From positions 2,542,001 through 2,606,000 of the forward strand of contig NZ_RKRA01000001.1 in the NCBI RefSeq assembly GCF_003814705.1: a stretch of 64,000 nt of DNA. Reading direction: 5' to 3'. This document shows, in pieces, positions 10,760 through 23,322 of the stretch. Position numbers and translations under genes: made by a program. How positions within the stretch are numbered: position 1 is the stretch's first letter; each line of letters starts with the position of its first letter. Source of the stretch: Georgenia muralis (GTDB lineage Bacteria > Actinomycetota > Actinomycetes > Actinomycetales > Actinomycetaceae). The notes beneath the pieces were generated by a model. That model saw only the letters and a program-made list of their open reading frames with translations, was not told where the DNA came from and did not search any database.

Positions 10760-11466
10760 GCCCCGACGGCGCGCACGGGCGGGCGGTGCGCACCGGCATC
10801 GTCGTCGTCTCGCACTCCGCCCGGCTGGCCGACGGGGTCGTGGAGGTCGCCGCCCAGATGGCGCCCGACGTCGTCCTGCGCGCCGCCGGCGGGACGGACG
10901 AGGGCGGCATCGGCACGAGCTTCACCAAGGTGGAGGAGGCCGTCCTGGAGCTCCTCGGCGCCGGTGAGGTCGTCGTCCTCACCGACCTCGGCTCGGCGAC
11001 GATGACCGCCGAGTCGGTGCTGGAGATGCTCGACGACGACGACCGTGAGCGGGTGACCCTGGCCGACGGTCCCCTCGTCGAGGGGACCGTCGCCGGGGCC
11101 GTCGCGGCCCAGGGTGGCGCCGACGCGGCCGCCGTGGCGCGCACGGCGGCCGCCGCGGCGGCCAGCTTCGCCCACGCCGGCGAGGCCCCGCCCCCCGAGC
11201 CCGCCGACGGGGGCCGCACGGTCGTGCTGACCCTGCGCAACTCCGTGGGTCTGCACGCGCGGCCCGCCGCGCTCCTCGCGCGCCTGGCGTCGCGCTACGA
11301 CGCCGAGGTCAGCGTCAACGACGTCGACGCCACCTCGGTGCTGGCCCTCATGGGCCTGGGCCTGGGCCAGGGCGAGGAGCTGCGGGTACGGGCCGACGGC
11401 CCCGACGCCGACGACGCCCTGGCGGAGATCACCAAGGTCGTCGAGGACGGCTTCGGCGAGGAGTAG
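10756..11466 (+). CDS. dhaM: DhaM phosphotransfer subunit fused to an HPr domain
   Basis: The 236-residue protein has two domains. The first, about 1-140, is an EIIA-mannose-like DhaM domain with the phosphorylatable His in VVVSHSARLADG and GGTDEGGIGTS. The second, about 150-236, is an HPr domain with the His in SVGLHARPAALL. They pass phosphate from PEP-protein kinase EI to the nucleotide on DhaL. E. coli DhaM also has an EI-like domain; that part is missing here, so an EI encoded elsewhere must charge the HPr domain. The GTG start overlaps the dhaL stop. A second GTG about 10 codons downstream is an alternative start. Confidence 0.93.
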   Translation: MSPDGAHGRAVRTGIVVVSHSARLADGVVEVAAQMAPDVVLRAAGGTDEGGIGTSFTKVEEAVLELLGAGEVVVLTDLGSATMTAESVLEMLDDDDRERVTLADGPLVEGTVAGAVAAQGGADAAAVARTAAAAAASFAHAGEAPPPEPADGGRTVVLTLRNSVGLHARPAALLARLASRYDAEVSVNDVDATSVLALMGLGLGQGEELRVRADGPDADDALAEITKVVEDGFGEE

Positions 11467-11576
11467 GCGACCGCTCGGGAGTCGGGGGCCGCCGGACCGG
11501 GCCGCCGGGCGCCGGGTCGGGGCGCGGGCGCCGGGACGGGGCGGGTGCCCGGCGCCGGTGCGGGTGACCGCGCCGG

Positions 11577-11582
11577 TATCCT
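11577..11582 (+). promoter_or_regulatory. -10 box, probable leaderless start of the DUF4233 gene
   Basis: TATCCT ends 7 nt before the GTG at 11590, so transcription should start at or next to the start codon. There is no ribosome site in the gap. Confidence 0.5.
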
Positions 11583-11589
11583 GGGCCCG

Positions 11590-12084
11590 GTGAGCACCAC
11601 CGACGCCGCGCCCCGCCCGCCCGGCTCCGCGCGCCTGCTGTTCGCCCGGACCGTCCTGGTCAGCGAGGCGTTCGTCGTGCTCTTCGCCACGCTCGTCGCG
11701 CACGGTCTGCGCCTGGCCGACCGGCCCGTCGTGTGGGCCGCCGGCGGCGCGGTCATGCTGGCCGCAGTCCTGGCCACCGCGGCGCTGCGCCGGCCGAGGG
11801 TGGGGCTCGTGGCCGGCTCGCTCGTCCAGCTGGTGCTCGTCGCCGGCGGCCTCGTCGTGCCGATGATGTTCGTCGTCGGGGTGGTCTTCGCGCTGATCTG
11901 GGTGGTCTCCCTCCAGCTCGGCGGCCGGATCGACCTCGAGCGTCAGGAGCGCTACGCCGCCGAGGTCGCGCTGCGTGCCGGGGGCGCCGATGACGCGGGT
12001 GGCGCGGATGCCCCCGACGCGGCCGACGCCGCGGGTGACGCGGATGCCGCCGATGCCGCGGGTGCCACCGGTCAGGCCCACTGA
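11590..12084 (+). CDS. DUF4233 family membrane protein
   Basis: The 164-residue protein has four predicted membrane segments (from about residue 20 to 115: ARTVLVSEAFVVLFATLVAHG, the AAGGAVMLAAVLATAA region, GLVAGSLVQLVLVAGGLVV and PMMFVVGVVFALIWVVSLQ) and an Ala/Asp/Gly-rich tail of about 35 residues. It matches the DUF4233 family, which in actinobacteria sits between folC and ndk; its function is unknown. Here the dha operon separates it from folC. The GTG start is set by a -10 box 7 nt upstream. Confidence 0.82.
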   Translation: MSTTDAAPRPPGSARLLFARTVLVSEAFVVLFATLVAHGLRLADRPVVWAAGGAVMLAAVLATAALRRPRVGLVAGSLVQLVLVAGGLVVPMMFVVGVVFALIWVVSLQLGGRIDLERQERYAAEVALRAGGADDAGGADAPDAADAAGDADAADAAGATGQAH

Positions 12085-12234
12085 CACGTCTTCGGCGCGC
12101 GGAGGACTGCCGTCGCAGGTCGCGGTCAGCAGGTCCGCCTGACGGGTTGACGCCGGACCGTCCGTAGCCTCTCCGGGGAGACTCTCCGAGGGGTGTCCCC
12201 GGTCCAGCACAGGCAGGCCCTGCCGGTGGGCCGG

Positions 12235-12240
12235 TAGGGT
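12235..12240 (+). promoter_or_regulatory. -10 box of ndk, probable leaderless transcript
   Basis: TAGGGT lies 8 nt before the GTG start. The 164-bp gap 12085-12248 holds nothing else that I can call, apart from a self-complementary ctccggggagactctccgag region. Confidence 0.5.
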
Positions 12241-12248
12241 GCTCACCC

Positions 12249-12698
12249 GTGACCACCACCTCCTCAGCCGCCGCCACGCCCGCCGAGCGCACCCTCGTCC
12301 TCGTCAAGCCCGACGGCGTCGCCCGGGGCCTCACGGGCGAGGTGCTGCGCCGCGTCGAGGCCAAGGGGTACCGGATCGTCGCCCTGGAGATGCGCACCGC
12401 CGACGACGCCCTCCTCGCCGAGCACTACGCGGAGCACCAGGGCAAGCCGTTCTTCGCGCCGCTGGTCGAGTTCATGCGCTCGGGCCCCGTCGTGGCCGCC
12501 GTCGTCGAGGGTGGGCGGGTCATCGAGGGCTTCCGCTCCCTCGCCGGGACGACCGAGCCGACCGGCGCCGCCCCCGGCACGATCCGCGGCGACCTGGGTC
12601 GTGACTGGGGCACCAGCGTCGTGCAGAACCTCGTCCACGGGTCCGACTCGCCCGAGTCCGCCGCGCGCGAGATCGGCCTGTGGTTCCCCGCGCTCTGA
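12249..12698 (+). CDS. ndk: Nucleoside diphosphate kinase
   Basis: The 149-residue enzyme transfers the gamma-phosphate of ATP to other NDPs. RTLVLVKPDGVARGL opens the core, GTIRGDLG is the nucleotide-site motif and NLVHGSDSPESA carries the active-site His. A 13-residue Ser/Ala-rich extension precedes the core, making it about 10 residues longer than usual. Start GTG at 12249. Confidence 0.96.
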   Translation: MTTTSSAAATPAERTLVLVKPDGVARGLTGEVLRRVEAKGYRIVALEMRTADDALLAEHYAEHQGKPFFAPLVEFMRSGPVVAAVVEGGRVIEGFRSLAGTTEPTGAAPGTIRGDLGRDWGTSVVQNLVHGSDSPESAAREIGLWFPAL

Positions 12699-12754
12699 CC
12701 CGACCGGGTCCAGCCCCTGTGGACGGCCTGCCCGGCCCCGCCGTCGCGGGGCAA

Positions 12755-12760
12755 TAGGCT
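12755..12760 (+). promoter_or_regulatory. -10 box of smc, probable leaderless transcript
   Basis: TAGGCT is separated by 6 nt (gccccc) from the GTG start of smc. No ribosome site is visible. Confidence 0.5.
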
Positions 12761-12766
12761 GCCCCC

Positions 12767-15700
12767 GTGCACCTGAAGACGCTGACGCTGCGAGGGTTCA
12801 AGTCCTTCGCGTCCGCGACGACGCTGCACCTCGAGCCCGGCATCACCTGCGTCGTCGGCCCCAACGGCTCGGGCAAGTCCAACGTCGTCGACGCCCTCTC
12901 CTGGGTGATGGGCGAGCAGGGCGCCAAGGCCCTGCGCGGCGGCTCCATGGCGGACGTCATCTTCGCCGGGACCTCCTCGCGCGCCCCGCTCGGGCGTGCC
13001 GAGGTCTCGCTCACCATCGACAACACCGACGGGCTGCTGCCCATCGAGTACACCGAGGTGACGATCTCCCGGACGCTGTTCCGCTCCGGCGGCTCGGAGT
13101 ACGCCATCAACGGCGCCCCGTGCCGGCTCCTCGACATCCAGGAGCTGCTGTCCGACACCGGCATGGGCCGGGAGATGCACGTCATCGTCGGTCAGGGCCG
13201 CCTGGACTCGGTCCTCCAGGCCACCCCGGAGGACCGCCGCGGCTTCATCGAGGAGGCCGCCGGGGTCCTCAAGCACCGCCGCCGCAAGGAGAAGGCGCTG
13301 CGCAAGCTCGACGCGATGCAGGCCAACCTCGCCAGGGTGGGGGACCTCTCCGCCGAGATCCGCCGTCAGCTCGGGCCCCTGGCCCGGCAGGCCGACGTCG
13401 CCCGCCGGGCACAGGTCGTCCAGACCGACCTGCGTGACGCCCGGGCCCGCATCCTCGCCGACGACCTCGTCCAGCTCACCGCCACCCTCGAGCAGGAGAG
13501 CGCCGACCTCAGCGCTCTGGAGCGGCGGCGCGCCGAGACCGAGCAGGCCCAGGACGAGGCCCGAGCCCGGCTCACGGCCCTGGAGCAGGAGGCCGCCGCC
13601 GCGGCCCCGCGTCTGGGCAGCGCCACCGACGTGTGGTACCGGCTGTCGGGCCTGCGGGAGCGGTTCCGGGCCCTGTCCGACGTCGCCGCGGAACGCTGCC
13701 GGCTCCTCGGCGCCCCGACGGCGGCCGAGCCCGCCGGGGGGCGTGACCCCGAGGAGCTCGACGCGCGGGCCGGCGCGGCCCGTGAGGAGGAGGTCGCCCT
13801 CGAGGCGGAGCTCGCCCGGCTCAAGGAGGCCCTGGCGGCCGCCGTCGCGGACCGCACGGCCGCGGAGGAGTCCGAGCGGGACGCCGAGCGCGCCCTCGCC
13901 GCGGTGCACCGGGGGGTCGCCGACCGGCGGGAGGGCCTGGCCCGGCTGACCGGGCAGGTGGGCACGCGGCGCTCGCGCCTGGAGTCCGCCGAGGCCGAGC
14001 TCGGACGGCTGCGCGAGTCCCTCGCCGCGGCGCGGGAACGCGCCCGGGCCGCCGGCGAGGAGTTCGCCGCCCTCGAGCGGCAGGTCGCCGGCGCCGAGGA
14101 GGGGGAGGAGGGCCTGGACGAGGCGCACGAGGCCGCGACCCTCGAGCTCGAGGAGGCCGAGGAGGCGGTGACCCGGCTCGTCGAGGCCGAGCGTGCGGCC
14201 GACGCCGACCGGACCACCTGGTCCGCGCGGCGCGAGACCCTCGAGCTCTCCCTCACCCGCAAGGACGGCACCGGGGCGCTCCTCGGCTCGGACCTCCCGG
14301 GCGTGCTCGGCGCCGTGCCGGCCCACCTCACCATCGAGGCCGGGTACGAGAACGCGATCGCCGCCGCCCTGGGGGAGGCCACCGACGCCGCCGTCGTGGA
14401 GAGCGTCGACGTCGCCGTCGACGCGGTGCGTCAGGCCCGCGACGGCGGGGACGGGCAGGTCCGCGTCCTCGTCGCCCGCGGGAGCGGCACCGCGCCCGTG
14501 CCCCCGGCGTCCCGGCCGGTGCCCGCCGGTCGCTCCGCCGCCGAGCTCGTCAGCGTCGCGGACCCGGCCGTCGCCGCGACGATCACCCGGCTCCTCACCG
14601 GCGTGGTCGTGGTCGAGGACCTCACCGAGGCGCGCCGCGTCGTCACCGCCGACCCGGGGCTGACCGCGGTCACCCGGGAGGGCGACCTGCTCTCCGGCGA
14701 CGCCGCCCGCGGCGGGACCCCCGGGTCGAGCGTGCTGGAGCTGCACGCGGCGCACGAGGAGGCCGCCGCCGAGGTGGAGGCCGCCGCCGCGCGGGCCGAG
14801 CAGGCCCGCTTCGCCCTGGGGCCGGCGCGCGAGCGGGTGGCCGCCGCCCGCGAGCGGGCCCGCACCACCCTGGCCGACCTCCACGCCTCGGACGCGCGGC
14901 TCTCGGCCGTCGCCGAGCGGCTCGGGCGCCTCGGCGCGACCGTGCGCGGCGCCGAGGCCGAGGCGGAGCGCGCCCGGCCGGCGATCGCGCGCGCCGAGGC
15001 CGAGATCGTCGAGCACACCGCCGAGCTCGCCGCCCTCGCCGAGCGGCTCGAGATCGCCCGCCGTGAGCCCGCGCAGGCCGAGGAGGACCTCGCCGGCGCC
15101 GCCCAGGCGCGCGACGCCGCCACCGACGTCGCCCGGGCCGCCCGCACGGCCGAGACCGACGCGCGCCTGGCCGTGCGCACGTGCGAGGAGCGCGTGCGGG
15201 CGATCGCCGGCCGGGCCGCCTCGCTGAGGGCGGCCGCGGAGGCCGAGCGGCAGGCGCGCCGCCGCGCCGCGGAGCGGGAGGCCCGGCGGGCTGCCCAGGC
15301 CCAGGTGGCTCAGGACGTCCGCGCCGGCGCCGAGGCCGCCACCCGCGCCATCGAGGCCTCCGTGGTGGCGGCGGCTGCCGAACGCGAACGCGCCGAGGCC
15401 GAGCGGACCGAGCGCGAGGAGGCCCTCGCCGCGGTGCGCACCGAGCTCGACGCGATCGGCCGCACCCTGGCCGAGCTCACCGACGTCGCCCACCGTGACG
15501 AGGTCGCCCGCGCCGAGCAGCGCCTGCGGATCTCCCAGCTGGAGGAGCGCGCCGTCGCCGAGCTCGGCCTCGACCCGCAGGTCCTCGTCGACGAGTACGG
15601 CCCCGACCGGCCCGTCCCGGGAACCGCGCCGGGGCCGGACGGCGAGCCGCCGGAGGAGCGGCCCTACGTGCGCGCCGAGCAGGAGAAGCGACTGCGGGCG

Positions 15701-16336
15701 GCCGAGCGCGACCTCGCCAGGCTGGGCAAGGTCAACCCGCTCGCCCTGGAGGAGCACGCCGCCCTCGCCGAGCGGCACAAGTTCCTCACCGACCAGCTGG
15801 CCGACCTCAAGAAGTCCCGGGCGGACCTCATGGAGATCGTCCGGGAGGTCGACGAGAGGGTCGAGCGGGTGTTCACCGAGGCGTACGCGGACACCGCCCG
15901 GCAGTTCGAGGGCGTCTTCGCCCGGCTCTTCCCCGGCGGGGAGGGCCGGCTCGTCCTCACCGACCCCGAGAACATGCTCACCACCGGCATCGAGATCGAG
16001 GCCCGGCCGGCGGGCAAGAAGGTCAAGCGGCTCTCCCTCCTCTCCGGCGGGGAGCGCTCGCTCACCGCCGTCGCGCTGCTCGTGGCCATCTTCAAGGCGC
16101 GGCCCAGCCCGTTCTACGTCATGGACGAGGTCGAGGCGGCGCTGGACGACGTCAACCTCGGACGGCTGCTGGAGATCTTCACCGAGCTGCGCTCGGACTC
16201 CCAGCTCATCGTCATCACCCACCAGAAGCGCACCATGGAGATCGCCGACGCGCTGTACGGGGTGACGATGCGCGGCGACGGCGTGACCACCGTCATCTCC
16301 CAGCGGCTGGAGAAGGAGCCGGAGCCTGCGATGTGA
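12767..16336 (+). CDS. smc: Chromosome segregation/condensin protein Smc
   Basis: The 1189-residue ABC-type ATPase is the core of the Smc-ScpAB condensin that folds and segregates the chromosome. Walker A is VGPNGSGKSNVVDAL (about 31-45). A long Ala/Glu/Arg-rich coiled coil follows, then the hinge near 500-640 (LPGVLGAVPAHLTIEAGYEN), the returning coil, the signature LLSGGERSLTAVAL (about 1085) and Walker B FYVMDEVEAALDD (about 1110). Length is normal. It starts a conserved actinobacterial run smc-ftsY-amtB-glnK-glnD-ffh. A weak hairpin at 16347-16366 follows the gene. Confidence 0.97.
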   Translation: MHLKTLTLRGFKSFASATTLHLEPGITCVVGPNGSGKSNVVDALSWVMGEQGAKALRGGSMADVIFAGTSSRAPLGRAEVSLTIDNTDGLLPIEYTEVTISRTLFRSGGSEYAINGAPCRLLDIQELLSDTGMGREMHVIVGQGRLDSVLQATPEDRRGFIEEAAGVLKHRRRKEKALRKLDAMQANLARVGDLSAEIRRQLGPLARQADVARRAQVVQTDLRDARARILADDLVQLTATLEQESADLSALERRRAETEQAQDEARARLTALEQEAAAAAPRLGSATDVWYRLSGLRERFRALSDVAAERCRLLGAPTAAEPAGGRDPEELDARAGAAREEEVALEAELARLKEALAAAVADRTAAEESERDAERALAAVHRGVADRREGLARLTGQVGTRRSRLESAEAELGRLRESLAAARERARAAGEEFAALERQVAGAEEGEEGLDEAHEAATLELEEAEEAVTRLVEAERAADADRTTWSARRETLELSLTRKDGTGALLGSDLPGVLGAVPAHLTIEAGYENAIAAALGEATDAAVVESVDVAVDAVRQARDGGDGQVRVLVARGSGTAPVPPASRPVPAGRSAAELVSVADPAVAATITRLLTGVVVVEDLTEARRVVTADPGLTAVTREGDLLSGDAARGGTPGSSVLELHAAHEEAAAEVEAAAARAEQARFALGPARERVAAARERARTTLADLHASDARLSAVAERLGRLGATVRGAEAEAERARPAIARAEAEIVEHTAELAALAERLEIARREPAQAEEDLAGAAQARDAATDVARAARTAETDARLAVRTCEERVRAIAGRAASLRAAAEAERQARRRAAEREARRAAQAQVAQDVRAGAEAATRAIEASVVAAAAERERAEAERTEREEALAAVRTELDAIGRTLAELTDVAHRDEVARAEQRLRISQLEERAVAELGLDPQVLVDEYGPDRPVPGTAPGPDGEPPEERPYVRAEQEKRLRAAERDLARLGKVNPLALEEHAALAERHKFLTDQLADLKKSRADLMEIVREVDERVERVFTEAYADTARQFEGVFARLFPGGEGRLVLTDPENMLTTGIEIEARPAGKKVKRLSLLSGGERSLTAVALLVAIFKARPSPFYVMDEVEAALDDVNLGRLLEIFTELRSDSQLIVITHQKRTMEIADALYGVTMRGDGVTTVISQRLEKEPEPAM

Positions 16337-16431
16337 GCAGGGCGACGCGGTGAGCAAGGTCACCGCTGCGCTCGCCGCGCCAGTGGGACCTCGAGCCGTG
16401 CGGGCAGCCGCGGTCAGGTGATACTGGAGGC

Positions 16432-16740
16432 ATGACCGGAGCCGTCCTCGCAGTGATCATCGCCGTCCTCGGCGCGCTCGGCGTCCTGGCCGTCATCCTG
16501 TCCGAGCGCAGCCCGGACGGCGGCTGGGCGCAGTGGCTGCGTGACTCCGTGGCCGCCTGGCGGTCGGAGGAGCTCACCGCGGAGCAGGTGCGGACCCGGC
16601 GTGCCGACGTCTCCGAGGCCGGGCTCGAGGACATCTTCGACATGGGTCCGACCGCGCAGCCGGCCTACATCGGTCCCGGGGACATCGCCTCCCGGATCGA
16701 GCGCGCCCGCTCCCGCGCGCGCAGCCGCGCCGACCGCTGA
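16432..16740 (+). CDS. Small single-pass membrane protein between smc and ftsY
   Basis: I do not recognise a family. The 102-residue protein has one N-terminal membrane helix (AVLAVIIAVLGALGVLAVIL, about 4-23), then an amphipathic charged region and a basic Arg-rich tail (IERARSRARSRADR). The likely topology is N-terminus out with a cytoplasmic basic tail. A GATACT box lies 6 nt before the ATG (16420-16425), so the mRNA may be leaderless; the intervening ggaggc is too close to act as a normal ribosome site. Coding bias and the absence of a competing frame support a real gene. Confidence 0.65.
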   Translation: MTGAVLAVIIAVLGALGVLAVILSERSPDGGWAQWLRDSVAAWRSEELTAEQVRTRRADVSEAGLEDIFDMGPTAQPAYIGPGDIASRIERARSRARSRADR

Positions 16741-16789
16741 GCTCGAGCCGCCTCGCACCCACCCCCGCCGGTGGGCCAGACTGTCCCGC

Positions 16790-17950
16790 GTGACCGACAT
16801 CAGCTGGATCGTCATCGTCCTCGCCGTCCTCGTCCTCGTCGCCGTCGTCGTCGGTGTCATCGCCCTGACCTCCGGCGCCCGGAGCCGCCGGGGCGGTGCC
16901 CTCACCCTCCCGCCCGAGGAGGTCAGCCCCTTCGAGGCCGACCAGCCACCGGCCCAGGGGGCCAGCGCGGTCCTCGAGCGGGACGAGCCGGCCACCCCCA
17001 CCCTCGAGCGGCCCGAGTCGGTCGCCGGTCGCATGCAGCGCCTGCGCGAACGTCTCGCCCGGTCCGGCGCGCTGGGCCAGACGCTCCTGTCGATCCTCTC
17101 CCGTGGCGACCTCACCGAGAGCGACTGGGAGGAGATCGAGGAGACCCTCCTGCTCGCCGACGTCGGTATGGGGCCGACGACCGAGCTCATGGAGACCCTC
17201 CGCACCCGCACGAAGGTCCTGGGCACCACCGACCCCGCTGCCGTGCGCGAGGTGCTGCGCAGCGAGCTGCTCGCCCTCGTCGGCCCGGAGCTGGACCGCA
17301 CGCTCCACCTCGACCCCGCCGTCGGCGACGACGGCCTCGCCCACCCCGCCACCGTGCTCGTGGTGGGGGTCAACGGCACGGGCAAGACCACGACGGTCGG
17401 CAAGCTTGCCCGGCTCCTGGTCGCGGAGGACCGCACGGTCGTGCTCGGCGCGGCCGACACCTTCCGCGCCGCGGCGGCCGACCAGCTCAGCACCTGGGGC
17501 GAGCGGGTCGGCGTCCCCGTCGTCCGCTCCGAGCGTGAGGGAGCGGACCCCGCGGCGGTGGCCTTCGACGCCGTCCGGACGGGCCGGGAGAGCGCCGCGG
17601 ACGTCGTCGTCGTCGACACCGCCGGCCGCCTGCAGAACAAGGCCGGTCTCATGGACGAGCTCGGGAAGATCAAGCGCGTGATGTCCCGCGAGGCGCCGGT
17701 GCGCGAGGTGCTCCTCGTCCTGGACGCCACGACCGGCCAGAACGGGATGCGTCAGGCGCAGGTCTTCGCCGAGGTCGTGGACGTCACGGGCATCGTCCTG
17801 ACCAAGCTCGACGGCACCGCGAAGGGCGGCATCGTCGTCGCCGTCCAGCGCGAGCTCGGCGTGCCGGTCAAGCTCGTCGGCCTGGGCGAGGGGCCCGACG
17901 ACCTCGCCCCGTTCGTCCCCGAGGACTTCGTCGACGCGCTCCTGTCCTGA
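16790..17950 (+). CDS. ftsY: Signal recognition particle receptor FtsY
   Basis: The 386-residue SRP GTPase docks ribosome-SRP complexes at the membrane translocon. The N-terminal helix (ISWIVIVLAVLVLVAVVVGV, about 3-22) anchors it, as in many actinobacteria. An acidic linker, the N domain and the G domain follow: GVNGTGKTTTVGKLA (G1), DTFRAAAADQL, DTAGRLQNKAGLM (G3) and TKLDGTAKGG (G4). The GTG at 16790 is chosen because it begins the membrane helix and a CAGACT box lies 7 nt upstream. Its partner ffh lies 3.7 kb downstream. Confidence 0.96.
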   Translation: MTDISWIVIVLAVLVLVAVVVGVIALTSGARSRRGGALTLPPEEVSPFEADQPPAQGASAVLERDEPATPTLERPESVAGRMQRLRERLARSGALGQTLLSILSRGDLTESDWEEIEETLLLADVGMGPTTELMETLRTRTKVLGTTDPAAVREVLRSELLALVGPELDRTLHLDPAVGDDGLAHPATVLVVGVNGTGKTTTVGKLARLLVAEDRTVVLGAADTFRAAAADQLSTWGERVGVPVVRSEREGADPAAVAFDAVRTGRESAADVVVVDTAGRLQNKAGLMDELGKIKRVMSREAPVREVLLVLDATTGQNGMRQAQVFAEVVDVTGIVLTKLDGTAKGGIVVAVQRELGVPVKLVGLGEGPDDLAPFVPEDFVDALLS

Positions 17951-18091
17951 CGCGCACGCTCCCGTCCCGGCCGCCGACTCGGCTCGGACGCGCCGCCGGC
18001 GGGCCCTGAAGGTCCTTCGCCGGACCGATTCGTCTCACATCGTGAGCCGAACGGACCCGTGCAACAGGATCGTCACACGGCGGGCGATTCC

Positions 18092-18129
18092 GTCACACGG
18101 ACGAAACATGGCGATGCACCGGACGAAAC
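18092..18129 (+). promoter_or_regulatory. GlnR-type operator upstream of amtB
   Basis: The site reads GTCAC-N6-GAAAC-N6-ATGCA-N6-GAAAC with exact 6-nt spacing. It matches the actinobacterial GlnR box (two gTnAc-n6-GaAAc units); the second a-half is weak while both GAAAC halves are perfect. It lies 56 nt before the amtB start. GlnR activates amtB-glnK-glnD under nitrogen limitation in Streptomyces and Mycobacterium, and the same is inferred here. A further GTCAC at 18072-18076 lies just upstream. Confidence 0.85.
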
Positions 18130-18184
18130 GTCGCCGATGGACTGTGGTGCCTGGCCAGCCGAGCGTGCTGGCGAGGGAGGAACC

Positions 18185-21596
<3,412 letters not shown>

Positions 21597-21638
21597 CCCC
21601 CAGGCCATCTTCACCCGCACACCCCGAGGGACCCATCC

Positions 21639-23201
21639 GTGTTCGCGAACCTGTCCGACCGGCTCACCGCCTCCTTCAAGCAGCTGCGCGGCCGGGGGCG
21701 TCTGTCCGAGGCGGACATCGACGCCACCGTGTCCGAGATCCGGCGCGCCCTGCTCGACGCCGACGTCGCCCTGCCGGTGGTCCGGTCCTTCACCGCCAAC
21801 GTGCGTGAGCGCGCGAAGTCGGCGGAGGTCTCCGGGGCGCTGAACCCGGCCCAGCAGATCATCAAGATCGTCAACGCCGAGCTGGTCGAGATCCTCGGCG
21901 GCCAGGCGCGCGACCTGCACATGGCCAAGCAGCCCCCGACGGTCGTCATGCTCGCCGGCCTCCAGGGCGCGGGCAAGACCACCCTCGCGGGCAAGCTCGG
22001 CCTGTGGCTGCGCGAGCAGGGGCACACCCCGCTCCTCGTGGCCTCGGACCTCCAGCGGCCCAACGCCGTCACCCAGCTCCAGGTGGTGGGCGAGCAGGCC
22101 GGCGTCGCGGTGTGGGCACCCGAGCCGGGCAACGGTGTCGGCGACCCCGTCGCGGTGGCCCGCTCCGGCGTCCAGCACGCCCGCGACAAGCTGTACTCCG
22201 TGGTCGTCGTCGACACCGCCGGCCGCCTGGGCATCGACGCCGAGATGATGCAGCAGGCCGCGGACATCCGTGACGCCGTCCAGCCCGACGAGACCCTCTT
22301 CGTCCTCGACGCGATGATCGGTCAGGACGCCGTCACCACGGCCAACGCCTTCGCCGAGGGTGTCGGCTTCTCCGGCGTCGTGCTCACCAAGCTCGACGGC
22401 GACGCCCGCGGCGGCGCCGCCCTGTCGGTGCGCGGCGTCACCGGCAAGCCGGTGCTCTTCGCCTCGGTGGGGGAGAAGCTCAGCGACTTCGAGCGCTTCC
22501 ACGCCGACCGGATGGCCTCGCGCATCCTCGACATGGGCGACATCCTCACCCTCATCGAGCAGGCCGAGCGGACCTTCGACGCCGGCCAGGCCGAGGAGAT
22601 GGCGGCCAAGCTCGCCGGTCAGGGCGACTTCACCCTCCAGGACTTCCTCGGCCAGCTGAACCAGCTCAAGAAGATGGGCTCGATGAAGAAGATGCTCGGG
22701 ATGCTCCCGGGCATGGGCCAGATGCGCGAGCAGCTGGAGAACTTCGACGAGCGCGAGGTCGACCGGGTCGAGGCGATCGTCCACTCGATGACCCCGGCCG
22801 AGCGCAACGACCCCAAGATCCTCAACGGCTCGCGGCGCCAGCGCATCGCGCGGGGGTCCGGCACCACCGTGGCCGAGGTCAACTCCCTGGTCGAGCGGTT
22901 CGAGCAGGCCAAGACGATGATGCGCCAGATGGCCCGCTCCGGCGGCAAGGGCGTTCCCGGGATGGGGATGATGCCCGGCGGTGGCAAGAAGTCCAAGGGA
23001 CGCATGGCCCCGCCGCCGAAGAAGGGGAAGAAGGGCAAGTCGGGGAACCCGGCCAAGCGTGCCCAGCAGGAGGTCGAGCTCTCGCTGAAGACCGGTGCCC
23101 GGCCCGCGGCCGGTGCCTCCTTCGGTCTCGGCGGCGCCGTCGGCGGTGGCCAGGCCCAGGATTTGCCCGACCTCGAGGAGCTGCAGAAGTACCTGCGCTG
23201 A
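21639..23201 (+). CDS. ffh: Signal recognition particle protein Ffh
   Basis: The 520-residue SRP GTPase binds signal peptides and 4.5S RNA. N domain at 1-90; G domain with GLQGAGKTTLAGKLG (about 108), DTAGRLGIDAEMM and TKLDGDARGG. The Met-rich M domain (about 330-450: GSMKKMLGMLPGMGQM, RMAPPPKKGKKGKSG) is followed by a basic, Gly-rich tail and DLPDLEELQKYLR at the end. GTG start at 21639 without an obvious ribosome site. Confidence 0.97.
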   Translation: MFANLSDRLTASFKQLRGRGRLSEADIDATVSEIRRALLDADVALPVVRSFTANVRERAKSAEVSGALNPAQQIIKIVNAELVEILGGQARDLHMAKQPPTVVMLAGLQGAGKTTLAGKLGLWLREQGHTPLLVASDLQRPNAVTQLQVVGEQAGVAVWAPEPGNGVGDPVAVARSGVQHARDKLYSVVVVDTAGRLGIDAEMMQQAADIRDAVQPDETLFVLDAMIGQDAVTTANAFAEGVGFSGVVLTKLDGDARGGAALSVRGVTGKPVLFASVGEKLSDFERFHADRMASRILDMGDILTLIEQAERTFDAGQAEEMAAKLAGQGDFTLQDFLGQLNQLKKMGSMKKMLGMLPGMGQMREQLENFDEREVDRVEAIVHSMTPAERNDPKILNGSRRQRIARGSGTTVAEVNSLVERFEQAKTMMRQMARSGGKGVPGMGMMPGGGKKSKGRMAPPPKKGKKGKSGNPAKRAQQEVELSLKTGARPAAGASFGLGGAVGGGQAQDLPDLEELQKYLR

Positions 23202-23223
23202 CGCCGGGCAGCCGTCGTTCGCG

Positions 23224-23273
23224 GCGGGTGGGCCGGCCGCGCGGGTAGGCCGGCCGCGCGGGTAGGCCCGGCG
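23224..23273. repeat. 17-bp tandem repeat downstream of ffh
   Basis: Three units of gcgggtaggccggccgc begin at 23224, 23241 and 23258; the first has tgg instead of tag. It starts 23 nt after the ffh stop. TAG in units two and three lies in different frames. Confidence 0.75.
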
Positions 23274-23322
23274 TCGCTTCCGCCCGAGCAGCCAGGTTGC
23301 CGGATTGGCTGCTGATTGCGAC

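Noticed and set aside
12425-16363. A 1312-codon open frame on the minus strand across smc
   Set aside because: It is antisense to the clearly conserved smc, has no family motifs and reflects high G+C at third positions. The same applies to long antisense frames over ileS (3823-7197) and ispG/rip1 (48416-51439).
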